Of a DNA stretch of 64,000 nt, positions 1-10,545 are shown piece after piece. How positions within the stretch are numbered: the first letter of the stretch is position 1; each line of letters opens with the position of its first letter. The notes under the pieces were generated by a model. That model was given only the letters and a program-made list of their open reading frames with translations, did not search any database and was not told the origin of the DNA. This stretch comes from Symbiodinium natans (Eukaryota; Sar; Dinophyceae; Suessiales; Symbiodiniaceae). The stretch spans positions 248,001 through 312,000 of the forward strand of contig CAJNDS010002265.1 in NCBI GenBank assembly GCA_905221605.1, in the 5' to 3' direction. The position numbers and the translations under genes are program-made.

Positions 1-1200
1 CGAGCCTAGGATTCTCACGGCAGCCGTGTGAACCAGTACAAATTAGGACAGTAGGACCCTCAGGCTCAATGTGTGATTGTTCTGGCGCATGACTTGGGAC
101 GTTCATAGTCTCTAGCAGTAGGGCGGTTTTCAGGTTCTTGCCAGGATTGTCTTTTCAAAATCTTCTCGACGGATCGGAAACAAAGCTGATTAATACCGCA
201 TCGCATGTTCGTAGTTCGTTTTGAGCTACGGTCAAAGCACCATGAGCGCCATCAAGAACCCTGCGAAGTTGACCAGAAAGTCTCCTGTGTTTCATTCCTG
301 CTTTGTGCTACTGCTACCTAATACCTGGGAGGACGATAGCAAACTCTGACACAAAGTCGTCCAACACCTTCCGCCTTTCGAAGCAGTGCCCACACCCCCA
401 TGCAGCCTTAGCAGGAATCAGGATGAATCAGGTCACCACTGACCAACAAAGCACCCCAAGCCCTGGAGTCCGGAGCCCTTCGTAAACGCACAAGATGCCC
501 CAAAGCCGGCCTTGCGAGCCAGCAGAGATGCTCAAGGGATAGTGTAAGACCCTCTGCTCCACCTTGCCAGCTCTTGGCCCTTCAGGGCCTTTCGGGCTTT
601 CTTGGTTCACCGGCTCTTTGGGCTGGGGTTCAAGGAATAGAGAATATGCAGGTGTGGAGTCCAAAATGACTTTGAACTCCTTTCTACCCCAAGTCACATC
701 CTAAGCCTGAACCCCTTTGCAGAGCCCTGAGTCCTACAACAAATGCGACGCCTGTCCTCAACTACACCCAACAGGCTCTTGACACCACCGAAAGCACATG
801 AGCCGTCCGTTCCGAAGCCCGAACTCTCTGAGCAACCCTTTGCAATGCTTTCCAAGCCCGTACCAGTCCGGCCTCCTCTGGCGATTCGGAATCCCGACCC
901 CGGGACTGGCCAGGCGCCTGGACGACACCGTTGCGAGTTTCGCTTTGAATGTTAGACCCTAAACCCTACACCTGGTCTTTCGGTTCTACTGCCCAAGGTT
1001 CATGACTCACGACTTTAAAGTTCGGCTCTCAAGGCCGTAAGGAACACCAGGGATCCCTGCTTGTCACTTTTGGGTTTAGGTTTGGGGCTTATGGTTCTGG
1101 GCACACTCCCTGATGCAGACACTGCTGACAGGGTTCGGACGCCGGGCTGTTTAGCACACGACGTCGCTTTGTTGCAGTTCCTTCCCAAGCAGGTTGCCAC
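1..1200 (-). CDS. Multi-exon hypothetical protein gene, 3' part, runs off the left edge
   Basis: Product not recognised. Read on the minus strand, a chain of open exons joins with matching codon phase: 1107-1200, 1011-1056, 789-942, 488-679 and 325-406, then a frame from 297 to the window edge. The exon at 1011-1056 is followed by a strong donor (GTGAGT) and the one at 325-406 by GTATTA. Exon 789-942 encodes an Arg/Glu/Ala-rich helical stretch (AGLVRAWKALQRVAQRVR). Exon 488-679 is Pro/Glu-rich, and 325-406 contains CGHCFERRKVLDDF. The intron at 298-324 would be only 27 nt, so that junction is doubtful. The last frame has a TGA at 155-157 and then stays open to base 1 with equally coding-like sequence, so the 3' end may be a pseudogene or be misjoined. 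Further exons probably lie above 1200 but I could not chain them. Confidence 0.4.
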
Positions 1201-1896
1201 CTGCTGGTTAAGTTTCGCTTCCGCTACATAGCATCATGCTTGTGGTGGAGGGGTAGTGCAGCCAGACAAAACATACCCAGTCTTCATGTCAAGCGAGATC
1301 TACTACACTGCGGCGCAGAAGCCTTGAATGCTCAACCCCAGGTTCTTGCAAAACCGAGTCTTCTTCAAGACAAAATGTTGCTAAGTGAACATGGCTTCAC
1401 ATTTCTCACCAGTCTGTCTTCAAAACCCTCAAACAGGATTGGGAAGGCTTGGAACTTGCCGAACCACAACGGTTCACAGAACAGCCTGCGCAACCTTCTG
1501 CAAATAGGAGTCCGTGACGAAGTTGGGCCCAACCTTCCAAAGCTTGGCGGTTGACACTTTCCAAGTGCCACTGGCACACACCCTGCCCATCCAAACCCAC
1601 GTGCTGCGAACCCCAATCCCACCACGATGAGGGGCCCACAGCGGGACCCAACATCCATGCGAGGCACCAATTGTGCGCGCCATGTTGGCATGCTGTTCAG
1701 GGGAATGTCGGAATGTCCTTAAGGCCTTCGGAGAGGGAGTCCGCGTGCGCAGGTCAGCGCGTGGCGCGGCCGCCCTCCCTTTGATGGGCACCTCCGGCAC
1801 CTCTTCCTTGAGCTGTTCAGTGTAATCAGGGGGTTAACCGGGTTATCGGTCATGAATTGTGCAGCTTAGAGTTTGTGGACAACATGAAGGAATCTC

Positions 1897-1918
1897 GGGG
1901 GGGGGGGGGGGGGGGGGG
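1897..1918. repeat. Poly-G homopolymer, 22 G
   Basis: An uninterrupted run of 22 G on the plus strand, followed about 40 bp downstream by a shorter C run. It is probably intronic or intergenic. Proline-rich frames across it on the minus strand are a by-product. Confidence 0.9.
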
Positions 1919-2079
1919 CGGCCTCCTAGAACCTCTGATTAATAACCCAATCGCTGCCCCCCCCCCTTCAGCCACCTGACTACGTAACCTGGACATATTT
2001 GGAAGTAGGTGCGTGAGGGGGGGTGGTGTTTGGTGTTTTATTGGCTGGTGAACATGAGAAAGTAAAGTCCTCCCCCCAC

Positions 2080-2149
2080 CCGGCACCCATTTGGGCTCTG
2101 CACTGCACAGCGCACAAGCCAGAACTAAGCTCTCAGACCTGGCCTCGAA
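2080..2149 (-). CDS. Candidate single exon, hypothetical
   Basis: A 70-bp open segment on the minus strand, bounded by an AG acceptor (after GTGTGAAG) and a G/GTGGGG donor, encoding a peptide that begins FEARSESLVLACALC. It has no chained partner and the family is unknown. The surrounding 1.2-3.1 kb holds other short open patches on both strands that I could not resolve into a gene. Confidence 0.2.
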
Positions 2150-3170
2150 CTTCACACAACATCAATCCATTGACCGTTGGGGCTGCATGCCTATTGAAAC
2201 TCACAACTCTCTCCTGCGGTCAAGGGTTCACTACCTTGTAAATCCTTGTAAGAAGTAGCTGCATGCACAGCATTGTCAGCCGAAAGACCTGAAAACCCAG
2301 GCGGCATCCCTTTCTGCGCCAGGGCTCCGTCTCCTTAACGCATTCAGCGTAAGACACGGCGCACCTTGGTGATGTGAAGGTAATGTTTGATAGGGGTATG
2401 GACCTGATAGGCCGAAGCTTCAGAACTGAGCTTCGTGAACAAAACTATTGCGCGTTTGGGACTTTCGGGGGCTTAGAAACGTTGCTTGGCTTAGGACTCG
2501 GGGGTCGGCCTGGGCGGGCTTCATCCACTGCAGGAAGGCCACCGCCACCACAACAACCAGCAATCAGCGGCCAACAACATACTCTGCCTCGCTGGTTCCC
2601 TCGACGGCAACACAGCAACGTCGCAACTTAGGATCGTGATCGAACATGAGCACTGAGGCAATGACACGCCAGACACGCTTCCCATGTTGCATTCGGGCTC
2701 CCCCTCATGTGGCATGCCCGCACCCAGAAGAGCGCCCCCCAACCCCGCCCCCTTCACGCAGAAGCCCGCAGATTATCTCTGAAAGGGCGAGTTGGGGGGG
2801 AGGGGGGGGAGCGGGGGGGGGGGAGAGGCGGGGATGTTCGAGGCAAATTACAGGAAGGGGCGGGTGATGTGGGGCAAGGTGGAGCAGAACCGAACCTCAG
2901 CGCAGCTGGCAAAAGAAATCTGCTGAATTGAGACACAGCTGCCGTCGACACAGGTGGCAACGGTCACAGTTGACGCCGTCCTTGCAACCTGGACTCTTTC
3001 AGGTGTAGGAAGTCAATTAGAGTTCAGGGTTTTGATATGAGGTCCCAAGCCCCTGCCTTCTGGACTCTGAATACATCTGAATACCCCAAGCCCACGATCC
3101 TGCATGAAATTACGGTGATAAACTCATGTGCCATACCATGGTGCAGAAGACTGCAAACTGGTGAGAAGCA

Positions 3171-3564
3171 TCATCTGCAGTCAAGGAGAGGACTAGTCTT
3201 CGGGCAAGGGGTGGTTCTGACTTTGTCGCAATTGAACCCAGCTGAACCCTCCACCAATGAACAGCCAGGGACCTTTGGATTTGGCGGCGTACCTGAGTTT
3301 TTAAGCCGCGGAACGAAAGCAAAAGGATTCTCCCCCGCAGTTCTCCCTGCTAAGCCCTTAGCCCCACATTTTTGACCTTGCGACCGTCGCGACACAAGCA
3401 TAGAGCACTACTCCAAAACCCAGGTGCTTGCATGCAGGCGCGCAGTTATACGGATGGCCCTGGGAGCCGATGGAGACACACCATTTGTACCTCGATCGCA
3501 TCTTGACAAAGGTGTCACAGACTGAGGGCAACAGGCGAGGTGCTCGGTAGGACTTTAGCCACGG
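3171..3564 (-). CDS. Zinc-finger-like exon pair with Gly-His-Pro/Cys motif
   Basis: The exon 3420-3564 starts after a strong acceptor (ACTCTTGCAG at 3565-3574) and ends at a G/GTTTTG donor. It encodes Arg/Lys-rich sequence followed by SIGSQGHPYNCAPACKH. The pattern G-S-x-G-H-P-x-x-C-x3-C-K is one I recall as the N-terminal half of a CCCH-type zinc finger common in dinoflagellate predicted proteins, where a G-C-x-x-G-x-x-C-x-x-C-H half usually follows. That second half is not clear in the next open segment (3171-3401), which is Gly/Pro/Cys-rich (EGSAGFNCDKVRTTPC). Such fingers are usually assigned to RNA binding; that role is inferred from the family, not shown here. The strand is supported by the splice signals. 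Confidence 0.35.
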
Positions 3565-4032
3565 CTGCAAGAGTTTGGTAGTTGTAGGTGTGTTGTGGAG
3601 GGCTTCGGCTGCAAACGCTTAGCTCGCAGGCTGTTAGCGATTCAAGGCCTCAGTGTTTCAGGGGCTGCAAGTTGTCCTGAAATTGGATCGTTCACTACGG
3701 CTGCTTTGTTGTGGTTAGTTTGTTTGCGGTTGCTGTGTGTGGCTTTGATGCTTTATGCTATCAGGCCCCCTCTGCTCAGAGTTTCGGCAACTTCAAGTCC
3801 CAGTTCTCACTCGAGTCTTCTGGCCGTGGCCTTCTGAAGCAGAAGGTGAAGAGCACCGGAGGGCCACTTAACTAAGCGCTCACGGAGGTGCTTGCTCTTT
3901 CCGCCTAAGGCTTAGAGCTTCAGGGGCGCTTGGTATCTAAGGCGTCACAAATCGTAATCATCTAAACCATGTTGCAAAACGGATATCAGTTAAGGCCTCG
4001 GGGTTCCGAAATGCCTGCCGTCTTTCCGGTGG

Positions 4033-5277
4033 TTAGGTCAAGCTAGGGGAGCTGGGGCGCGCGGATTTGGAACTGATCATGGAAGGCTGACCGCACATAT
4101 CATCCGGTCTGCAAGGTGTGTGCAATACTGCATCGCAGCATTGCATCACTGCTGAAACCTGGATAGCAAGCAGAATCTCGGGGTACCGTGAGGTGGGTCT
4201 TCCATATTCAACGCGACTGTACGGTAGCAAGCAGCAAAAAGCAATCGGCCGAGCCACAAACACACAAACCCTGAAGGATAAACCTCCAGACTCTAGATGC
4301 TCAATAAGGCCTGGCTGCTGCATGCTCGTCGGACCGTGCTCAGCTTCGGCCACCTCACGCACCCCAGCCCAATCTCACGGAATCTACAGCTCAGGCACCG
4401 CATCTGCAAGATGGTGGCGAGGCACGATGGGCCAAGGGAAGATGGCTGGCACAGCAGGCCTCGGTATGTTTTTTTGGCTTTTGTTGTTTCGAGCTTTGGG
4501 TTCAGGGTTTTGCGCAGGGCCCGGGCAGCTCGAGAGCAATATTCGTCTGGTCAAGCACTCGCGAAGACCCATACTAACTAGTAGGAACATGAGTCGACGT
4601 GGGTGGGTCCAGAGCATCGTTTGTCCTTCTACTTCCTCGGGGATCGAGCTTGCCCACTGGTCTTGCACTGTGTGCCATTTAACACACTGCAGCGAAGCTC
4701 CAGCATCTCCGACCCAGCTATACAGCAACACAGCAACTTTGTCCAACACCTTCTCTAAGCCCGCCAAGCCACCAAGCCCCAGTCCATCCAAAGCCCCCAT
4801 GCTTTTGAACCCAGAAAACCAGCACTCCTCTGAAAACATCCTGAGACTAGAATCTAAACCTTCAGAAGTCCAGGTGCATGGGCATGATCGGCTCTGGTGA
4901 GGGCGTTCGGAATCGCAGCCCTCAGCTCGCAGCTGATGATGGACTTCGGGCTTAAGCCGGAAACGAGCTTTCTTGCCCAGGCGGTTATTTAAGAGTTTTG
5001 GGTCTTAAGATTGCGGGGTGGGGCTGAGGGGTTTGAGCATTTTACCTGAAGATCCTCAAAACACCTGAAGCCAACAACGGAAAGCCTGTTGCACAACAGT
5101 CCAGGACGTGCAAACTTACCGAGACATCTCACGAACCTTCTTGCCTGCTCATCGCATCCCGAACTCAGCACCTTTGAGCATCAGACCGAGCCAAACCGGC
5201 CTAACCCACAAGGAAGTTGTATCTTCGTAGATATCAAAACAAGAAAGGCTCGTAATTACCGGTGTTTTCCAGACTGA
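4033..5277 (-). CDS. Multi-exon hypothetical protein gene with stop at 4033
   Basis: Product not recognised. Exons on the minus strand: 5206-5277 (24 codons, ends EDTTSLW), 5120-5171 (donor GTAAGT), a short exon ending at 5046 (donor GTAAAA; start 5064 or 5085), and 4860-4971 (encodes KLVSGLSPKSIISCELRAA, donor AAG/GTTTAG). A long open segment at about 4384-4839 follows, then a terminal open segment of about 109 codons from 4362 to the TAA at 4033-4035. Phases agree for 5206-4860. The join of 4384-4839 to its neighbours is not settled. The terminal segment stays open without introns, although inner GT-AG pairs also exist (4109-4158 and 4217-4283). A 260-codon plus-strand frame (4118-4900) covers the same DNA and I take it as the antisense shadow, because the splice signals are on the minus strand. 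Confidence 0.4.
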
Positions 5278-5396
5278 CTTAAAGGTGCAAGTAAGTAGAA
5301 GTGCATAAACGCAAGCTCGACTAATCTGGATGTGGATCATTGGGAGGGGGCGGGTGACCATGCATGTCTTGTGTGTGTGCTTCAGGGTTCACGGGA

Positions 5397-5884
5397 TCAT
5401 TCTGCCTCTGCCTGGGCTGGGGGTATTGTCGCCCTCGTCATCCTTCGGCGCATCGCGTCCACGCTCCTTCGGCGCAGTGGCAGCGTACCAAATTGAAACT
5501 CTGAGTCTAAGGCACTGCCGGTATAGCCCACATGGGACATGGGGTCTTGGGCCTCAAATACAGCACATTGTGAGGCCCACGACGAACCCATCTGGAAGCA
5601 CTAGGACACGATCTCGGAGAGCGGGTCAAGTGGCCAAAGTTGAGGGATGCTTCGAAGCTTGAAGGGTGGGGCCCTTGACAAGGTACCTGAAAGCCTTCAA
5701 CCTTTTGGTGCTGTTTGGGCTTCAAGGTTCGGAGACTTCGCACTTGCGGGTAGATTTCGACTTCTGCAGCATTGGAGTTCTTCAAAACAGCCTTGCACAT
5801 GGCGGTCCAAAAAACAACACGTTGCTGGTGGATTGGGGCTTTAGACGTGGGGCGTTTGGACCTTTTCTTTGGCTTGTAAATCAA
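5397..5884 (-). CDS. Hypothetical basic protein, 3' exons
   Basis: Two phase-0 exons on the minus strand. Exon 5744-5884 (47 codons) follows an AG acceptor (CTCACAAG) and ends at CAA/GTGCGA. It is Lys/Arg-rich at its start (LIYKPKKRSKRPTSK). Exon 5397-5591 (64 codons plus TGA) starts right after TTCCAG and ends with an Arg-rich then Ala/Glu tail (RRRSVDAMRRRMTRATIPPA). The intron would be 152 bp and phase-consistent, though an extra small exon near 5670-5700 cannot be excluded. There is no recognisable domain. The clusters of basic residues would suit nucleic-acid binding or a targeting signal, which is only a guess. Confidence 0.4.
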
Positions 5885-5967
5885 CTTGTGAGGATGTGAG
5901 GCTTTTGGCTTTCGATGCATGACACGGATGTGGAGAGAAACGCAAAGGATGGCGGAGAGCGCAAACC

Positions 5968-6615
5968 TTAAGCTGTGAGACATCTAAGCCATTCTAAACC
6001 TCTAAGCTTTGCCAGCCGTACTGCTAAAAGAGGCCAAAGACGGCCTACCCTCGCTTCATCGGCTCCTCGGCCGGCGCTTTCTCTTCGAGGAGCTCTGCAT
6101 AAGGGGCACACTTGGGAAGACCTGCATGCGCACGTAGCCACGCAGTCACGTAGTCGCATAGTCACGTATTGGCCCATCGTGCCATATATATGTGCCCTCA
6201 AACAGCGAAACCTATGCCTGCGCAACCAAAACACGCAAGTGACACTCATAGGAACGCGATCCACAAGCCACTTCAGGAGGAACTTGCGCATGGGACTGGT
6301 GCGGGAACGGCATTCCGAACACCACGAAATGCTAATCCCCCTGGCCCTAGAACGGATGAACGAAGCAAGGGTATGCAAGAGCCCGGAAGTTTGCAAACTT
6401 CGCGACCCCGAGCGATTGATGATGGAAGCATACAGCGGGTACGGGGCGGAGGAAGGAGGGCGATCTGGACCACGGAACGTGCGCAGGGACTTGTCGAGAG
6501 TGCGAACTGTCACGTGGGACGATGCCAAGACCCTCGTGCATTGATGTGTGTAGATTCTCTGGTTGCCAAAACAAGATGCCAAGCCACCTCTCCAAACCAA
6601 ACATCTTGGGTTTAG
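5968..6615. other. Long open frames on both strands; coding strand undecided
   Basis: This segment is open for 189 codons on plus (5975-6544), 148 codons on plus (6169-6615) and 210 codons on minus (5968-6600). The plus frame ends in a charged, helical-looking tail (ERMNEARVCKSPEVCKLRDP). The minus frame has a Cys cluster ending in CPLCRAPRR, reminiscent of the end of a RING finger but lacking the full spacing. Both cannot be read as ordinary genes. The minus strand fits the direction of the neighbouring exon chains, while the plus frame has the more typical composition. Confidence 0.25.
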
Positions 6616-6785
6616 GACATTAGGACACTAAGCTGAGCCCAATCTGTAAGCAGATGGCTTTACAGATCTTTATAGGGTCACAAGCTTGGGACATCTGAGG
6701 TCTTAAGGTTGGCATCCATTATGGCGAAGAAGCCAGGCTGCAGTTTCTGTCAGCCCTGTGTTCCTAGGCCATAGGCATTAAGACC

Positions 6786-6843
6786 TGAACCCTATTACCA
6801 TAAACCCTTAACCCTAAACCCTAGAACCCTAAAACCCTAAACC
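6786..6843. repeat. Telomere-like CCCTAAA cluster
   Basis: A cluster of imperfect CCCTAAA/CCCTTAA/CCCTAGAA units (reverse complement of TTTAGGG). It is too short and degenerate to be a chromosome end, and looks like a small interstitial telomeric scrap. Confidence 0.8.
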
Positions 6844-7448
6844 TGCACTGCAGAGGTTGCTCCGAGCGGCCCCTCCGCGTGGGAGATGGATCTGGCGTAC
6901 GCCACCCGCGGCGGAGGGAGGGGAGCCCCCGCTCCAGCGTGCTGAAGACAAGCTTCAGGTTCCTTGGCGCTTCTTGTTGAGGGTGTTTCGGGTCGGGGCC
7001 CAGGTTTGAAATCTTAAAACAAACAAAAAAGGCAATTCAGGCCGGCTCCCAGACCTGGGACAAAGCTTTGGGGTTCTCAGCAAGGGAAGCTTGCGAAGAG
7101 GTTTAACAGCATCCACCCGAAACCCAAACCCAAACCATACAGGTGCGGCTGCTGGTTGCGAGCTCAGGCGCGATATCTCGGGATGGTTTTGGTCGAAGTC
7201 CTACAGAGCTGTTGGGTTCCAAGTTCAAGCAGGTTTTAGATGTTCTTTTCGGCTTCGGACTTACAACTTCGCCGTTGTTCCGCACTGTTTGGTTTCAGGT
7301 GACATTTTGGGCGTGGAGCTTGGTAGAGAGCGAGAGAGAAGGCTGCTTACCGTGCTTGTGCGCATCCTCTTTTCGCGACTTCGCAGCTGAATGGCTCCCG
7401 TTTGAGAGTTCCAGGGGTTGGGGAGGTTCCGGGTATCGTGCGTTTTGT

Positions 7449-7532
7449 GTTCGCAAAAGTGTTTGTAAAGCGTTCGCAAGCGTCCGAAAGCGTTTGAAAG
7501 CGTTGCAAAGCGTCCGAAAGGTTCGAACGTCC
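7449..7532. repeat. 10-bp tandem repeat (GCGTYYGAAA-like)
   Basis: About eight imperfect units with 10-bp spacing, of the form GTTCGCAAGC, GTCCGAAAGC, GTTTGAAAGC and GTTGCAAAGC. Because 10 is not a multiple of 3, each frame reads different residues in successive units, which argues against selection for a peptide. Confidence 0.75.
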
Positions 7533-7616
7533 GCGGTGGCGCGAATCGAGCGGTACTTGGGAAGTCCAGCGCTTTGGCACGTTTTTGGTCGAAGCATGCC
7601 TCAAAAGCGCAGACCG

Positions 7617-7816
7617 TCACGAGGATGATGCCTGTGAGGGGAGCCACGCCATCCTCGTTTTTGACTATGGTTGTTCAAAACGTGACAGTCACGAGGATGA
7701 GGCGTGTGGGTGGCGCCATCCTCGTGACCGTCGTCACTTTTTGAGCTTGGTTGCCGTTGGGGGGCCCAAACTGGAGAACAACACGAGGATGAGGCGACCG
7801 GGTGGCGCCATCCTCG
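7617..7816. repeat. Three tandem inverted-repeat (hairpin) units
   Basis: Three successive hairpins at about 7617-7657, 7689-7728 and 7781-7816, about 70-90 bp apart. Each starts with CACGAGGATGA and ends with CGCCATCCTCG. In the middle copy the arms GTCACGAGGATG and CATCCTCGTGAC are perfect 12-bp complements around a GC-rich loop. The linkers between hairpins contain related GTTG-rich sequence. No coding frame explains them. They resemble a small foldback element that has been tandemly copied. Confidence 0.75.
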
Positions 7817-7829
7817 AAACCTGAACAAC

Positions 7830-10020
7830 CAAAAGCCAAGAACATCTGCGACCTCCTCATCCCTCGACGACGTGTCGTCGAGCATTGACTCGGCGGAAGG
7901 CACCTTTTTGGAGGGAAGTCTACATGCTTAGGGGCTTCTTTGCAAGTTCACACTGGAAGGATTTGGGGTTAGGATTGTTGAGGAAGTACATGTGTTCTTG
8001 CTTGGGCTGGGGGCCCTTATCCCCCCCACCCCCGCTGGTGCATGCTTCACTGGCTCGAATCGGCATGGTAGACGAAAAAGGCTTCTGACAGTGACATGTG
8101 CCGCGTAATCACATCAACACGTGTTCTACTGCCTTGTCACTAACTGCAAGCGTGCAAGCCGCCCCAAAAAAAAAACTGAGGAATGGGGCTGGCGCTCTGC
8201 AGCTGTTATGCCGCTACCGTCATGCTCATGTATGGTATTTTGAAGCTCGTTTTACGATCGGATCAAGCATGTGGCAAAAATGGGCTCTCGAGAACAGGGA
8301 TTACCCAAATAGAGTCTGTTACAAAATCCTTCCCAAAACAACCTCGCTCAATCTTGTCCGAACTCTGTTTGCAGCCCAGGCCCTCAGGCTCAAACCCCCT
8401 CTGGATCTACTCTTCCCACCCCTCCGCTCCCCCAACCAGCCCTCCTGGATCGGGAATGAAAAGAATGCAACAGACCCAACAAAACTGGACACAACAAACG
8501 ATGTGAATGTGCTGATTCAAATTACATTTAACTTGCGGTCCAGACTGTTCGGTACTAGGACTGGAATCAGGTAGCCTCAAGACTTCAACCCTGTCAGCGG
8601 CCTGTGTCATAAAAGAGGCGGACATGTGCAAGCCTCCGATCTCGCCTCCTCCTTGGCTTAGGCTTCAGGCCTTGAAAAAAAAACAAAGATCCGGGGCCTT
8701 TGGTTTGATGGCTTCTGAATGCAGCAAAGCACAAACGATCCCTGATTCTGAGAGTCTATTGGCATTCTCGCTTCGGCCCCGATTTCAGGCAGTTGGTCTT
8801 GGGTGTCTAGGCTTCACGGGAGTCAGAGCCAGGGCTCATTCACGTGATGCAGGAATGTCATCATATTATGGCTTGCAGGTTTGGGACGGCTTCCAGTTGA
8901 GGACAAGGATGCCTCCAAGAGCCACCAAGTGTCTTGGAGATTTGACTGCCACCGGGTCGACTACCATCGCTTTGATACCTTCTTTTCTCTACCCTTCCTA
9001 CGAGAAAAAAACAACTAATCCTGCAGCAACCATCACGGCAGCGGGAGGCCATGCGCATGCGACATGACAGGGTTACGAAGCATTGGGAGCGAGCAAGAGT
9101 AGGAGACCGTGTGAGGCAGCAGGGGACGACACGTCTTGTTCGAAAATACAACGATGGAGAGAATAAGGTGCCAGCCAGCTTGGACAAAAGACGTAGCCAT
9201 GTGACCGCGAGGCTGGCAAGCGTGGCTTCAGCATTGACAGAACTGAAGAATCAAATGCTTACGAAGTGCAGCATGCAGCGCTTACAAGCTCTCCCAGTAC
9301 CAACATGCGACGCAGCTGGCGTGTGTCGGTCGAGACTTTGAAAACTGTTTGAACCACACTCTGCAGGACACCTAAGGTCGGCAACCTTACGTAAGCTTCT
9401 GGAGCAGTGGTGTCCATGGCAACGCCGAGGGATCGCCATCCCCGAGCCCTAAACCCTAGCCCCCAAATGGAACCCGAAACCCAAATTTGGGACTGCCACA
9501 GCTGCATAATGTGAACTTGGAAGCTAAAGTCGCGTCTTTTCAGCCATTGCGCCCGCCATGCAGCGCCCAAGCAGCCCCTTCCCACCCTTTGCGGTAGCCC
9601 TAAGTTTGATTCAGAACGCAGGTGGCGGTGGAAGTCGGACTGGTGCAACTTGTGGTACATAAACTGAGAGGCATGGACTTGTAAGTGTGATGCGGGAAAA
9701 GGGTGGTTTGGAAGTGCAAAAACACAACACGGCCAGGAGATTTATAACAGGTGACTAGTGGTTAAACTGAAAACCGGAGGACAAAGGTGTGGCCCTGCAA
9801 CGCTCTTCTTAACATCAACACACCCTGGACGTGCCGCACGTTCCGAGATGTTGATCTATGTTGGCCCCCAATCGTGGCCTGCCACGCTTCTCGCAATGTT
9901 ACCCTATTTCGATCTTCAACATGATCACACGAGGTTCCCCTTGCGCCCCCCTCCGCCCGGCCACCCCCCCGCACTTCTTTAGTAAAACATCCATCTACCT
10001 TTTCTGAACTACGAGCCATT
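7830..10020. other. Unresolved tract with scattered open patches
   Basis: There is no convincing gene. Plus-strand frames at 8098-8574 (158 codons) and 9051-9341 (96 codons, Arg/Lys-rich) and minus-strand frames at 8407-8631 and 9259-9660 are open, with a possible minus acceptor ahead of 8599 (ATGACACAG). I could not chain exons with consistent phase on either strand. Short telomere-like pieces occur near 9450-9470. Confidence 0.5.
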
Positions 10021-10024
10021 TGTG

Positions 10025-10545
10025 GGCTTTAAAAGGTTTCTTTCGCTGTAGCACAATGAATATTCAAAATTCAAAACCGAGAAACAAGGTAGGGCTCCAT
10101 ATACCCACGTAGTCCTTTGGATTTGAAGTATTGTAGGGATACCCCTAGGCAAGTTATGCGTTTCCAGAAATTGTGTTTTCTAGACATCGTATATAATTAG
10201 TTTTCTCATTCGTGTGCAGTTAGACATGGTTTTCGATTTTAAGTAGTAATGAGCATCAACTTTATACCTCATGCTTCAATTTGTGCTGCAATTGAAAATC
10301 AACTCGCACTAGAATATGTAATGTGTATGCACTAAATACGTCATTGGTGCACCAGACTTGCGCTTTGGAATTTGTTTATGGTTTGTGAATGTCCGAGCAC
10401 TGCGGCTCTCACGAGGCATGATGCGTGATGCGCTTCTAGAGAAACTGTGCATTTGATGGCTTTGTGTTTTTTAGACCTAGTATACAAGTGGTATTCAATT
10501 AGAACTTCAGTCGGAAAATTTCTTCTGTTATCACACCATAAGTCG
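10025..10545. other. AT-rich island
   Basis: About 520 bp that is visibly richer in A+T than its flanks, with many short A and T tracts and TATA-like words and none of the GGG/CCC-rich words that fill the neighbouring kilobases. The flanks return to high GC at about 10550. A minus-strand frame (10341-10760) crosses into it but looks incidental. Possible origins are a transposon, organelle-derived DNA or a regulatory AT-rich element. The sequence alone does not decide. Confidence 0.6.

Noticed and set aside
3715-3833. Two-exon chain on minus (3811-3833 plus 3715-3790)
   Set aside because: Phase matches, but the intron would be 20 nt, too short to be credible. The strong acceptor at 3834 may still mark a real exon.
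4118-4900. 260-codon plus-strand open frame
   Set aside because: The same DNA carries minus-strand exons with good splice sites and matching phase. The plus frame has no such support and no recognisable domain.
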